A stretch of 64,000 nucleotides of DNA from assembly GCA_009836625.1 (NCBI GenBank), contig VXVC01000012.1:70073-134072 (forward strand), written 5' to 3'. This DNA comes from Holophagales bacterium (lineage in GTDB: Bacteria; Acidobacteriota; Thermoanaerobaculia; Multivoradales; Multivoraceae). The translations under genes were made by a program, and so were the position numbers. Below the pieces are notes generated by a model. The model worked only from the letters and a program-made list of their open reading frames with translations, did no database searches and had not been told where the DNA came from. Below are positions 47,256-55,697 of this stretch, piece after piece (positions within the stretch are counted from its first letter, which is position 1; every line of letters begins with the position of its first letter).

Positions 47256-48943
47256 TTCGCGTCTCCGTTCGGCGTTTCGGTTCCCGTAGCTGGGCCGACA
47301 TCGCCGCTGGCCGAGAGGATCGCACCCGAGAGGGGGTCGTAGACGGCAGCCACGTAGCGATGCTCACGCCGGCGCATCACGAGTTCCGTCTCGTAGACGA
47401 AGGTGTCTCCGGGCGATGGCGCCCGCGAGCCGTGGATCGGAATCTTGTCAACAGGCGTCTCGGAGCGGTCGCCGTGTTCGTCGATCAGGGTGACCCGGAA
47501 CTCCAGCTCGTTCCTCCAGCGACCGTCCATCGGAAGGAGCTGGACGTCATCGAGAGGAATCGACACCTCTATCGGCACCGAGATCTTCCTGAATCCGGCC
47601 TTGCGGGGCGTGCCGAAGCGCGCTTCGAGGACGTCCTTGCCCGGCGAGTCGTCGAACACCAGAGCGCCTTCGACGAGCATTGTGACTTCGGTGCTCCGGG
47701 ATATGTCCAGAAAGTGCTTTCGGGTACGAACGCGCAGGCCGCGGCGCCCGGGCAACCGCACCTTGATGTTGTGCAACTCGTCGTTCTGGTCACGGGGCGC
47801 CTCGAAGCCGAGCCAGTAGTAGGTGCGGGTGTCCTCGGCGGCCTCTCCGAGCGCTCGGTCGCGCGACCCGTCGAGCATCGGCAGTCCGCCCGTCTGCCTG
47901 GCCAGGAACCGGAGGACCTCGTGCCCGTTTTCTCTCCGGCACCACCCCTGGAGCGACGGGGTCGGGATTGCGAGTGACCGAGGCCGAGTGGACGTACCCA
48001 GGGTCCAGCCGCGGTCGTCGTTGTAGCGGGAGTCGCCGGTTGAGGAGGTGGTCCAGGGCGAGCCCCACCAGGAAGCGTCGGCGGAGGAGATGGTCCGGGG
48101 CGAGCCCCACCAGAGTGGGGCCGACGAACAGGCGACCATGTCCCTGAATCCGGGGAGATCGATCGGATACAGGCTGAAGCCGACCTGATTCGCGGCGTGA
48201 ACCAGGGGGTTGTACAGGCTCTCCGTGTCGCCCCAGGGTGGAGCGGCCTCCATGATCGTCAGCGCGCGGGCCGGCTGGCTCCAGCCGTCGGTCAGGAGAA
48301 GCGCCACCTTGCGGCCGGGGGCGACGGCAAAGGCCCGTACCGTTGCGGTAGCGGCCATCACGGCTTTCCGCACCTGATTCTCCTGGGTTCCCCAGTTGCG
48401 CAGCCTTGCGCGGCCACCTGCTCCGCGCTGCCGCGCCAGAGCCAGGGCCTCGCTGATCTCCTGGCGAGAGTTGGTCCAGTCGGTCAGCCGGGAGACGTTC
48501 CTGCCATCGAAGGCGACGACGGCGACGCGATCCGCCGGGTTCAGCAGAACGAGATCCTGTTCCAGCCGGCTAAGCACCCGATCGCGGTGCTGCCGGACCG
48601 CGTGCAGGTCGTCGATGAAGATGAGGTAGTTCGTGCCCACCGGTTCGTCCGCTACCACCGACGGCACTCTCGCGACATCGTCGTCCAACGAGCTTCGCGC
48701 CACGCCCTCGTCGACTTCCGTGAAGTAGCTGATCGGTAATGGCTCCCGATCGACCAGCAGTTCGAAATCCGAGGCCTCGAGACCGCGGATACGGTTGCCC
48801 CTCCTGTCGGTCACGACCACCTCGACGTTCACCACCCGAACGTCCAGTACTTCGGAGAACAGATCAGGCCAGTCCTCTTCCTGTCCCCAAACGGGGACGG
48901 CTGCGATGCAGAAGGTGACAGCGGCAGCGAAGCCGCGCCTCGT
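47252..48943 (-). CDS. VWFA-related acidobacterial-type exported protein, copy 1 (non-standard start)
   Basis: Homology and a good signal peptide (RRGFAAAVTFCIAAVPVWGQ) extend upstream of the first standard start (GTG 48835), which would cut off the signal peptide and the EEDWPDLFSEVLDVRV opening. No ATG, GTG or TTG precedes that region in frame; ACG 48943 with AGGGAAG six bases upstream is the best start (563 aa), either a real rare start or a mutated ATG. The body carries VNVEVVVTDRRGNRIRG, YLIFIDDLHAVRQHRDRVLS and, in the centre, a short imperfect repeat (WWGSPRTISSADAS, WWGSPWTTSSTGDS). Confidence 0.8.
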   Translation of the reverse strand, partial: TRRGFAAAVTFCIAAVPVWGQEEDWPDLFSEVLDVRVVNVEVVVTDRRGNRIRGLEASDFELLVDREPLPISYFTEVDEGVARSSLDDDVARVPSVVADEPVGTNYLIFIDDLHAVRQHRDRVLSRLEQDLVLLNPADRVAVVAFDGRNVSRLTDWTNSRQEISEALALARQRGAGGRARLRNWGTQENQVRKAVMAATATVRAFAVAPGRKVALLLTDGWSQPARALTIMEAAPPWGDTESLYNPLVHAANQVGFSLYPIDLPGFRDMVACSSAPLWWGSPRTISSADASWWGSPWTTSSTGDSRYNDDRGWTLGTSTRPRSLAIPTPSLQGWCRRENGHEVLRFLARQTGGLPMLDGSRDRALGEAAEDTRTYYWLGFEAPRDQNDELHNIKVRLPGRRGLRVRTRKHFLDISRSTEVTMLVEGALVFDDSPGKDVLEARFGTPRKAGFRKISVPIEVSIPLDDVQLLPMDGRWRNELEFRVTLIDEHGDRSETPVDKIPIHGSRAPSPGDTFVYETELVMRRREHRYVAAVYDPLSGAILSASGDVGPATGTETPNGDAK

Positions 48944-49016
48944 CGAGAGCTTCCCTGGTCTCTGGCCGGTCAGAACAGAGTCCTGTAGAGCAACACGCGT
49001 GCCAGGACTCGGTGAC

Positions 49017-50315
49017 TCAGCGGCGGATCTGGGCGAGTCTCCTGCGCAGTCCGGCCGCCTCGGGGCTTTCCGCTTCCTCGGCCAGGTCGAGCGCCTTCCG
49101 GAACTGCCCTGCGGCGGCGTCCGGCAGGCCGCTGCCGACCATCGCTTCGCCGAGGTTCGTGAGCAGTTGGATCAGGCCTTCGCGGGTGGAAGGATCCTGA
49201 GGCCGCGCCTCGTAGGCGCGATCCAGGACCTCGACGGTACGGACGACGTCGCCACGCTCGGCGCTGACCAGGGCGACGAGCAGCATCATGCTGACGTCGC
49301 CGGCGTTCAGTCGCAGGGCCTCTTCAGCCAGGTCGAGCGCCCCGCTCAGGTCGCCGGTCTGAAAGAGCGCCCGCGCCAGAAACGGCGCCACGCCTTCGAG
49401 TTCCGGATGCAGCTCGTACGCGCGGCGCGCGGCGGCGAGCGAGCCCGCCGGATCGCCAGCGGCGGCGAGGACTTCGGCGAGCGCGAAGTGGAGTTCGGGC
49501 CTCGAGGCGTCGACATCTATGCCCGCCCGCAGTTCGCGCCGCGCGAGGTCGAGTTCGCCGTGGACGCGGTGAGCGTTGGCGCGCCGCAGGTAGCTCCGGG
49601 CGTCGAGCGCCAGGTCGTGGACGCTCGAGCGGATGGGATCGTTCCGGTAGTTGATTCGTCCCAGCGAGCGCGCGGCGTCGGCGATCCGCTGTCCGCGCTC
49701 GCGGTTTCCGGCCCGCGCGTACGCCTGGGCCAGGGTGACCGCGAAGGAACGGTTCTCGGCTGCGAGTTCGCGGGCTCGGGACAAATGCCGAACGGCTGCG
49801 TCCGCGTCGGCGGCGGCGAGGGCGAGACGGCCCAGCCCGGCGTGGGCGTGGGCGTTGTCCGGGTCGAGCCGGACCGCTTGCGCGTACTCCTGGTTGGCGG
49901 CGTCGAACTGCCCCGTGCGTTCGAACGCTTCGGCCAGGCGGACACGGGCGGGCGCGTAGTCCGGGTCGAGGGCGAGGGCCGCACGATAGAGAGGGAGGCT
50001 GTCGGCGGCCGAGCGCTCGTCGACCAGGGCGGCGAGCAGGTAGGGCCATCGGAACGACCGCGGCGAGAGTTGGTGGGCCTGCCGGTAGGCGGCGATCGCT
50101 TCGTCGGTGAAGGTATGCGCCTCGAGCGCCATGCCGTAGCGGCCCCAGGCGTCCCCGTTCGCGGAGTTGGCGCGGAGGTCAGCCTGAAGAGAGGCGAGTC
50201 GCTGGCGGACGGCGGGCTCGGCGCCGTCGAGTTGGGGGGTGGGGACCTGTTGGGCGCCGGTGGGCACCACGGTCGCCGCGGCAAACAGCAGGACAGCCAG
50301 CGGTCGGGCCGTCAT
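49017..50315 (-). CDS. Exported TPR-repeat protein
   Basis: The 432-residue protein has a signal peptide (VLLFAAATVVPTGAQ) and about ten tetratricopeptide-like repeats, e.g. DAWGRYGMALEAHTFTDEAI and AHAGLGRLALAAADADAAVR. TPR arrays form protein-binding scaffolds. ATG 50315 overlaps the stop of the FG-GAP gene (ATGA), and the first VWFA copy follows after about 73 bp, so the three gene types appear functionally linked in one transcript. Confidence 0.88.
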   Translation of the reverse strand: MTARPLAVLLFAAATVVPTGAQQVPTPQLDGAEPAVRQRLASLQADLRANSANGDAWGRYGMALEAHTFTDEAIAAYRQAHQLSPRSFRWPYLLAALVDERSAADSLPLYRAALALDPDYAPARVRLAEAFERTGQFDAANQEYAQAVRLDPDNAHAHAGLGRLALAAADADAAVRHLSRARELAAENRSFAVTLAQAYARAGNRERGQRIADAARSLGRINYRNDPIRSSVHDLALDARSYLRRANAHRVHGELDLARRELRAGIDVDASRPELHFALAEVLAAAGDPAGSLAAARRAYELHPELEGVAPFLARALFQTGDLSGALDLAEEALRLNAGDVSMMLLVALVSAERGDVVRTVEVLDRAYEARPQDPSTREGLIQLLTNLGEAMVGSGLPDAAAGQFRKALDLAEEAESPEAAGLRRRLAQIRR

Positions 50316-52036
50316 TGCGACTGCCCCTCGCCGCGGATGAGTTGGACGACCTGGTTGGCGGCTGCGCCGGGGAAGCGCTCGGCGAGGCCGTCGGGCCAGA
50401 CGACCTCGAAGCCCTGGACGCCGCCGGAGGCGCCAAGGCCGAGGTGAGCCGTTGCCGGGCCGCCGGAGAGGTAGCTGCCGGGCGGCAGGGCATGAACGAG
50501 CCGCGCGCCCTCGGGCGTCTGGACCGTGATGCGGGCGCCGATCGCCACGCGGCGCAGCCTGGAATCGAAGGCACGGATCTGTAGCCAGTTCGAGGTATTC
50601 GCGTTGGTGTCGCCGGCGCCTGGGTCGATCGTCAGGTTGCGCAGGAGCTGGAGCGGTCCGTCCAGGTTCGCGATCACGAGATCGAGGTCGCCGTCACGGT
50701 CGAGATCGGCGGGTACGAGTGCCCGACTGAGGCTCAGCTGGGTCCAGGGGGCTAGGGCGGAAGCGTCAACGAAGCGGCCTTCTTCATTGAGCAGAAGCAG
50801 GTTCGGCTCGACGTAGTCGGACCAGAAGGCGGTCGCGTCGCCGGTCGTGGCCAGCGCGGACGGCCGTCGCTTCACCGCTCCGTTCGCCACCGCGAGATCG
50901 AGGTCGCCGTCGTTGTCGGCGTCGAAGAAGGCGGTGCCGAAGCCGGTCAGATCGAGGCTCGCCGCGCCGAGTTCCGTGTCGATCGTCGCGTCCTCGAATC
51001 CGGGCAGCATGAGGTTGCGATAGTAGGTGTTCGTCTCGGTGATCAGGTGTGTCACGAACAGGTCGAGGTCCTGGTCGAGGTCCGCGTCGCCGACGGCGAT
51101 GCCCATCCCCGCCTCGCTGTTGCCCCAGCGGTTGAACGCCGAACCCTGCAGGACGCCGTCGTCCAGAAAGCGCCCGCTACCCTGGTGGATCCAGAGATTG
51201 TTCGGGTCGGCGTCATTCGCGACGTAGATGTCCACCTCGCCGTCGTGATCGAAATCGGCGGCGACGACGCCCAGGCCGGCGTCATCCACCGCGGTGATAC
51301 CGGCGGCGGCGCTGACGTCCTCGAACCCGGTACCCCCCAGGTTGTGGAGCAGGACGTCGCTCAGGCCTTCGAACTCGGTCGGGCCGCAGAAGTCCCGCCG
51401 CCCGCCGTGCTGTGAGCAGACGCGCGCCGCGTCGAAGGCGACGTAGCGGGCGATGTAGACGTCGAGGTAGCCGTCCCGGTCGTAGTCGAGCAGGGCGGCG
51501 GAGGAGGACCAGCCGGGAACAGCCACGTTCCAGGCCTCGGAACGGTCCGCGAACACGCCCTTGCCGTCGTTGACGAACAGGCGGTCCGGGCCGACCCGCG
51601 TCAGGTAGAGGTCGAGGTCGCCGTCGTTGTCCAGGTCGCCGACGGCGCAGCCCATGCCGTCTCCTTCCAGTCCGGCGGCGGCCGTGGCGTTCGTGAAGAC
51701 GCCGCCTTCCTGCTGCAAGTAGAAGCGGTTGCCGCCAGGGGCCGGGGCGATGATGTAGAGGTCGAGGTCGGCGTCGCCGTCCGCGTCGAACACGGCCAGA
51801 CCGCCGCCCATCACCGCCGGCATCGGGTAGGTCGAGTCCGTGCCGCTCGGCAGGATGTAGTCGATGCCGCTTTCGGCCGTCACGTCGACGAAGCGGACGA
51901 CGGGCGCTGCCAAGCTGGCTCCCGGCACTTCAGCCGTCCCCCTGCCGGCATCGGGCGGCGACGAACAACCAGGCGCGAAAGCCAGAGCCAGACCGGCAAC
52001 GGCGCCCCGATGCGGGCGAAGCGCCCGCGTTCCCAT
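50312..52036 (-). CDS. CRTAC1-like FG-GAP/VCBS repeat lipoprotein with ASPIC/UnbV domain
   Basis: ATG 52036 gives 574 residues with a lipoprotein signal (ALAFAPGC, Cys near residue 24). At least six calcium-binding FG-GAP motifs are visible (DADGDADLDLY, DLDNDGDLDLY, DYDRDGYLDVY, DFDHDGEVDIY, DADNDGDLDLA, DLDRDGDLDLV), forming a predicted beta-propeller. The C-terminus is the ASPIC/UnbV domain (RRVAIGARITVQTPEGARLV). Such proteins are surface-anchored and probably bind ligands or other cells. The gene begins 5 bp after the DUF1761 gene. Confidence 0.9.
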   Translation of the reverse strand: MGTRALRPHRGAVAGLALAFAPGCSSPPDAGRGTAEVPGASLAAPVVRFVDVTAESGIDYILPSGTDSTYPMPAVMGGGLAVFDADGDADLDLYIIAPAPGGNRFYLQQEGGVFTNATAAAGLEGDGMGCAVGDLDNDGDLDLYLTRVGPDRLFVNDGKGVFADRSEAWNVAVPGWSSSAALLDYDRDGYLDVYIARYVAFDAARVCSQHGGRRDFCGPTEFEGLSDVLLHNLGGTGFEDVSAAAGITAVDDAGLGVVAADFDHDGEVDIYVANDADPNNLWIHQGSGRFLDDGVLQGSAFNRWGNSEAGMGIAVGDADLDQDLDLFVTHLITETNTYYRNLMLPGFEDATIDTELGAASLDLTGFGTAFFDADNDGDLDLAVANGAVKRRPSALATTGDATAFWSDYVEPNLLLLNEEGRFVDASALAPWTQLSLSRALVPADLDRDGDLDLVIANLDGPLQLLRNLTIDPGAGDTNANTSNWLQIRAFDSRLRRVAIGARITVQTPEGARLVHALPPGSYLSGGPATAHLGLGASGGVQGFEVVWPDGLAERFPGAAANQVVQLIRGEGQSQ

Positions 52037-52041
52037 GGACG

Positions 52042-52449
52042 TTACTGCCAGGCCCCCTGGATCGCACCGACGACGACAAGCCCGATCGTCATGTGCCCGG
52101 CGTTGATCAGCCACAGCTTGAGCGATCGCTGCTCGAAGAGGTACTGGACGCCCATCAGCACCGAGGCGATGCCGAGGCCGAGAAGCAGACCGACGTGGAT
52201 GCCGACCATGTAGCCCCCGCCTCCCATGTCCATCATCACCATGCCGACGACGATCGCGGCGATCAACTCCAGAACGAACGAGCCGCCCATCGTCTTGACC
52301 ATGTTCGATTCCGGCGGGTTCTCCATGTCGATGCCCATCTCGGCGGCCCACGCCTTGCCGAACAGGAAGGAGTACCAGACGGCGCCGAAGGCGAAGAAGG
52401 CGACGGCGGACACGACGACGGCAAGCCAGTTCAGGTCGGCAAGGTGCAT
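52042..52449 (-). CDS. DUF1761-family small membrane protein
   Basis: The 135-residue protein has four hydrophobic segments and the DUF1761 pattern: LNWLAVVVSAVAFFAFGAVWYS, FGKAWAAEMG, and a final AGHMTIGLVVVGAIQGAW. The biochemical role of the family is unknown. ATG 52449 is preceded by AGGAG. It heads the minus-strand train running to 40 kb. Confidence 0.85.
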   Translation of the reverse strand: MHLADLNWLAVVVSAVAFFAFGAVWYSFLFGKAWAAEMGIDMENPPESNMVKTMGGSFVLELIAAIVVGMVMMDMGGGGYMVGIHVGLLLGLGIASVLMGVQYLFEQRSLKLWLINAGHMTIGLVVVGAIQGAWQ

Positions 52450-52500
52450 GCGGAGGCTCCTCTTGTTGTTGGGGGCGCTTGCCAGTGTAGCGCCCGGCGT

Positions 52501-52974
52501 TCACTCCTCAGGCGCGCCGAAGTGCTCGATCATGTAGCCGTCGTAGGGGCCGGCAAGGAAGTTCAGGAAGATCTCGTTGACCAGCTTGACCGCCTTGCCG
52601 GCGGCGTACTCGACGTCACCGTCCAGGCAACGCACTTCGATCGACACCTTCCCGCCCCGATTCCGGCAACGGCAGCTCACCTTCGCCGGGTCGATCCGCC
52701 GGTGACCAGGCAGGTCGTCGCTCGCGCGCCCGGCAACGAAGGCCCTGAGCGCCCGGTCCATCTCGGACGGGTAAGGCACTCCCGGCAGGAGATCGACGAA
52801 GACCAGTTCACTCCGCCTCGGTGCGAACCGCAACCGATGCGGCTCCGGAGCGTGCCAGAGGAAACGGCACTCCAGGTTCCCCTTCCTGGCCACGCTTGCT
52901 CCGAATCCCCGGAAGATACCTTTGTCTGCATACTCCCGAAGGCACTCCAGCACGGTCTCTCGCGGCGGGGTCAT
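52501..52974 (-). CDS. Conserved hypothetical soluble protein
   Basis: From ATG 52974 the product is 157 residues without signal peptide or membrane segment. It reads as a mixed alpha/beta domain with KGIFRGFGASVARKGNLECR, VFVDLLPGVPYPSEMDRALR and EVRCLDGDVEYAAGKAVKLV. I do not recognise the family. The longer upstream frame runs through the inverted-repeat element at 53.0 kb and is rejected. The element lies immediately upstream, where a promoter or leader would be. Confidence 0.65.
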   Translation of the reverse strand: MTPPRETVLECLREYADKGIFRGFGASVARKGNLECRFLWHAPEPHRLRFAPRRSELVFVDLLPGVPYPSEMDRALRAFVAGRASDDLPGHRRIDPAKVSCRCRNRGGKVSIEVRCLDGDVEYAAGKAVKLVNEIFLNFLAGPYDGYMIEHFGAPEE

Positions 52975-53002
52975 GTCACTTTCGGCTCTTGGCGCCGACC
53001 AG

Positions 53003-53178
53003 CTGGCGCGGGGACGGGTGTGGAGGGTCCCAGCGGGCTGGAGCCAAGCGACTGTCCAGGACCTTCCATGAACCACGGACAAGCCGGAGCGCGGGCGACC
53101 GAAGCGAACGCCCAACCTCACATCCACCAAGCGGGCGTGAGCGTCCGCTGGGACCCTCCACACCCGTCCCCGTGCCAG
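53003..53178. repeat. Dispersed inverted-repeat element, copy 2
   Basis: Arms 53003-53036 and 53145-53178 (34 bp) are reverse complements with one mismatch, enclosing a 108-bp loop. The inner 12 bp of each arm (GGGTCCCAGCGG and its complement) are identical to copy 1 at 7239-7415, whereas the outer arm sequence differs but remains G-rich. The loop aligns with that of copy 1, sharing for example CCGGAGCG and GCGTGAGCG at matching positions. It separates two minus-strand genes. Covarying arms between copies suggest selection for the hairpin. Confidence 0.85.
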
Positions 53179-53217
53179 CGGGTGCCCGCCACCGCCACCG
53201 CCGCGGCCCGTGCGGGT

Positions 53218-55203
53218 TCAGTGGTAGTACGCCATGCAGCCGGGTTCGACCTTGCGGGGCAGGCCGGGCGGGTACTCGTTGGTCCAGAACTCCTTGATGG
53301 CCTGGCAGTTGATGAGGGTGGAGACGCCGTCGTTGGCGGCCATTTCGTAGCTGCGGGGCAGGGCTTCGCGGAGTTGTTCGGGGGAGGTGACGTACTCGCC
53401 ACGGGCGCCGAGGCCTTCGGCGATCTTGTCGTAGCGCAGGTTCTCCTGGAAGAGGTACATGTGCATCGAGCGCGTGGCGCGGCGGGCCGAACCGTAGACG
53501 CCCCAGGCGTTGTTGTTGTAGACGATCATCACCGCCGGGATCCTGTACTTCGCCAGGGTCTCGAACTCCATGCCGGAGTAGGCGATGCCGCCGTCGCCGG
53601 TGATGCCGAACACGGGTGCCCCCTGGTACGGCTCCTGGGGACCGACGCCGTTCATCACCGCGGCGCCGGCGCCGACCGTGTAGCCGACGTCGGGTCCGAT
53701 CGCGCCGTACTGGTAGGCGCCGTTCAGGATCTGGCCGGGACGGTGTGCGCGCAGCCAGCGCCGGGTGTAGCGGGCGATGCCGTAGCCGCCCGAGACCACC
53801 GTCGTCTGCTCCCGTGGCAGGTCGCCGGCGTAGAGGAAGTTCGAGAGTTCCTGCGCGATCACGGCCGGATGGACCGTATCGGTGGCCGCGCTGTGCTTGA
53901 GACCGAGTTCGACCCACTCCGCGTTCTGCTTCTCGAAGGCGTCGCGGGCGGCCGCCAGTTCGGCGCGCCAGGCGGGGCGCGACGCCGAGGGCAAGGCCTC
54001 CGCGAGAGCCTCCAGGCCGCCGCGCGCGCTGGCGACGAGGCCGAGATCCACCGGCAGGTTGCGCCCGATGTCCGCCGCGTCCAGATCGATACGGATCACC
54101 TTCGCGTCCGGGTCGAAGGCGACCTCGCCGACGTTGGGCATCGAGTACTGGCCGGCGAAGATGACGAGGTCGGCGGAGAGGAGCGCGTCGGGGCCGGTGC
54201 TGACCGACAGGGGGTGGCTGTCGGGGAAGTGGCCTCGCATCGGCCCGGATTCGACGACCGCGATGTCCGCCCGCTCCGCCACGGTGCGCAGGACGTCCCA
54301 GGCCCGGTCGTAGAACACGCCGGTCGAGGCGACGATGATCGGCCGTTCAGAGCGCTGGATCATCTCCACCGCCTTCTCCGTGTCCGCCTTGGACGGATGC
54401 GGGTGGGACTCGGTCCGGTACGCGCTCTTGTCGTGGTAGTAGAGCAGGTCGTCGGGGGCGTCGAACCGGGCCCGCGCGACTTCGCCGGTGAAGTCGAGGT
54501 GGACGGGTCGCGGCACGCCGCTGCGCAGATGCCGGAAGGCGTAGGCGGCGTACTCGTAGACCCGGTTCGGGGTGATCAGCCGCTTGCCGTACTTCTTCAT
54601 CCCGACCGTCGTCGGCTGCTGGTAGCCGCGCTGGATGCCGCGTTCCGTATCGTCTCCGCTGACCGTCATGTTGCTGGCCAGCACCAGCAGCGGCGTGCGG
54701 GCGGCGTTCGCGGCGCCGATGTTCATGATCATGTTCGTGAACCCCGGCCCCTCGGTGCCGGAGCAGGCGGCGACCTCACCGGTCACGCGAATGAAGCCGT
54801 CGGCGGCGGCGCACATGCTGCCTTCCGTCCGACCGCCGTAAGTGGGGATGCCCTCGGCCGCGATCGCGTTGATCACCTGGTAGTTGCCGGGGGCGCAGAA
54901 CAGCGCCTCGAGGCCCTCGTCGGCGCAGGCGCGGGCGAACACCTGGGCGCCGTTCATCGGGAACTCGGCCGGGTCGGGGGCCTCGTTGCGAGTGCGGGGG
55001 ATCTCGTCGGGAACGCTGATCGGCCGATCCTCGCGGTCGGCGGCGGCAGCTCGGGCCTGCTGTGCGAACAGGGCGGCCGCTCCCACTCCGGCCGCGCCGG
55101 TCGCGACGAAGCTGCGGCGAGAGAGGCCGGACTCGGTGCCGGCCGCGTCCGCGGCAGTCTGCTCGGGAGTGGGCGTGCGGGGCGGGCGTTGCGGTCTGTT
55201 CAT
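53218..55203 (-). CDS. Tat-exported thiamine-diphosphate-dependent enzyme
   Basis: The 661-residue protein starts with a twin-arginine signal (SRRSFVATGAAGVGAAALFA, R29-R30, cleaved near ARAAAA). The rest is a complete acetolactate synthase/pyruvate-oxidase-like ThDP enzyme: an N-terminal PYR domain (GGRTEGSMCAAADGF), a central domain, and a C-terminal PP domain with GDGGIAYSGMEFETL and VYNNNAWG, which bind Mg-ThDP. Periplasmic ThDP enzymes are uncommon; Tat export fits, because the cofactor must be loaded before export. Its ATG overlaps the stop of the cytochrome gene (ATGA). The substrate is unknown, probably a 2-oxo acid or oxalyl-type compound. Confidence 0.88.
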   Translation of the reverse strand: MNRPQRPPRTPTPEQTAADAAGTESGLSRRSFVATGAAGVGAAALFAQQARAAAADREDRPISVPDEIPRTRNEAPDPAEFPMNGAQVFARACADEGLEALFCAPGNYQVINAIAAEGIPTYGGRTEGSMCAAADGFIRVTGEVAACSGTEGPGFTNMIMNIGAANAARTPLLVLASNMTVSGDDTERGIQRGYQQPTTVGMKKYGKRLITPNRVYEYAAYAFRHLRSGVPRPVHLDFTGEVARARFDAPDDLLYYHDKSAYRTESHPHPSKADTEKAVEMIQRSERPIIVASTGVFYDRAWDVLRTVAERADIAVVESGPMRGHFPDSHPLSVSTGPDALLSADLVIFAGQYSMPNVGEVAFDPDAKVIRIDLDAADIGRNLPVDLGLVASARGGLEALAEALPSASRPAWRAELAAARDAFEKQNAEWVELGLKHSAATDTVHPAVIAQELSNFLYAGDLPREQTTVVSGGYGIARYTRRWLRAHRPGQILNGAYQYGAIGPDVGYTVGAGAAVMNGVGPQEPYQGAPVFGITGDGGIAYSGMEFETLAKYRIPAVMIVYNNNAWGVYGSARRATRSMHMYLFQENLRYDKIAEGLGARGEYVTSPEQLREALPRSYEMAANDGVSTLINCQAIKEFWTNEYPPGLPRKVEPGCMAYYH

Positions 55204-55649
55204 GGTGGATTCTCCGGTTCGGCCGCAGCGCGGTACTCCTCGGGGCCGAGGCTGCGCAGGTAGTGGACGAGTTCCCAGATCTCCGCGTCGTCGAGTTCGG
55301 CCTCGAACGGCGGCATGTCGAGGCCGGCGCCGTACTTGGTGGAGCGGAAGAGATCGCCGTCGGTGGTCCCGAACCGCCAGCGTTCGGGGTCGGTGAGGTC
55401 GGTGGCCTCGAAGTCGATGTTCTCGAGTGCGCGGCCGTCGAAACCGTGGCAGATCTGGCAGTGGCGCAGGTAGTGGGTGCGACCCCTCTTCTCGGCGGCC
55501 TGCGTGTACGGCGTCGGGTTGACGGCGGGCACCGCCGGATCGTCGGCCGGGCCGGTGTCTTCGGATGCCTCCGACTGGCCGGCCGCGGCCGCGGTCAGGC
55601 CGAGCGACAGGAACGTCGCAAGGCGGAGCGCTCTGGTGGCAACTGTCAT
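55200..55649 (-). CDS. Periplasmic c-type cytochrome
   Basis: ATG 55649 gives 149 residues with a signal peptide (FLSLGLTAAAAGQ) and one haem site (C64, C67, H68: RHCQICHGFDGR). AGLDMPPF supplies a likely Met ligand, and the ELVHYLRSLGPEEYR helix is typical of small cytochromes c. Its stop overlaps the start of the Tat-exported ThDP enzyme, so it is a strong candidate for that enzyme's electron acceptor. Confidence 0.9.
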   Translation of the reverse strand: MTVATRALRLATFLSLGLTAAAAGQSEASEDTGPADDPAVPAVNPTPYTQAAEKRGRTHYLRHCQICHGFDGRALENIDFEATDLTDPERWRFGTTDGDLFRSTKYGAGLDMPPFEAELDDAEIWELVHYLRSLGPEEYRAAAEPENPP

Positions 55650-55697
55650 CGGGATGGCCCGGACAGTGTAACCGCGCTGCAACCGCGCCGGCCTCGG

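Noticed and set aside
40696..48943. Metal-binding MIDAS sites in the VWFA-like proteins
   Set aside because: The position expected for DxSxS reads FIDDLFA or similar in all copies, so a functional MIDAS is not supported.
52093..55263. 1056-codon plus-strand frame across several minus-strand genes
   Set aside because: It crosses the inverted repeat and three well-supported genes and has no domain; a GC-driven shadow.
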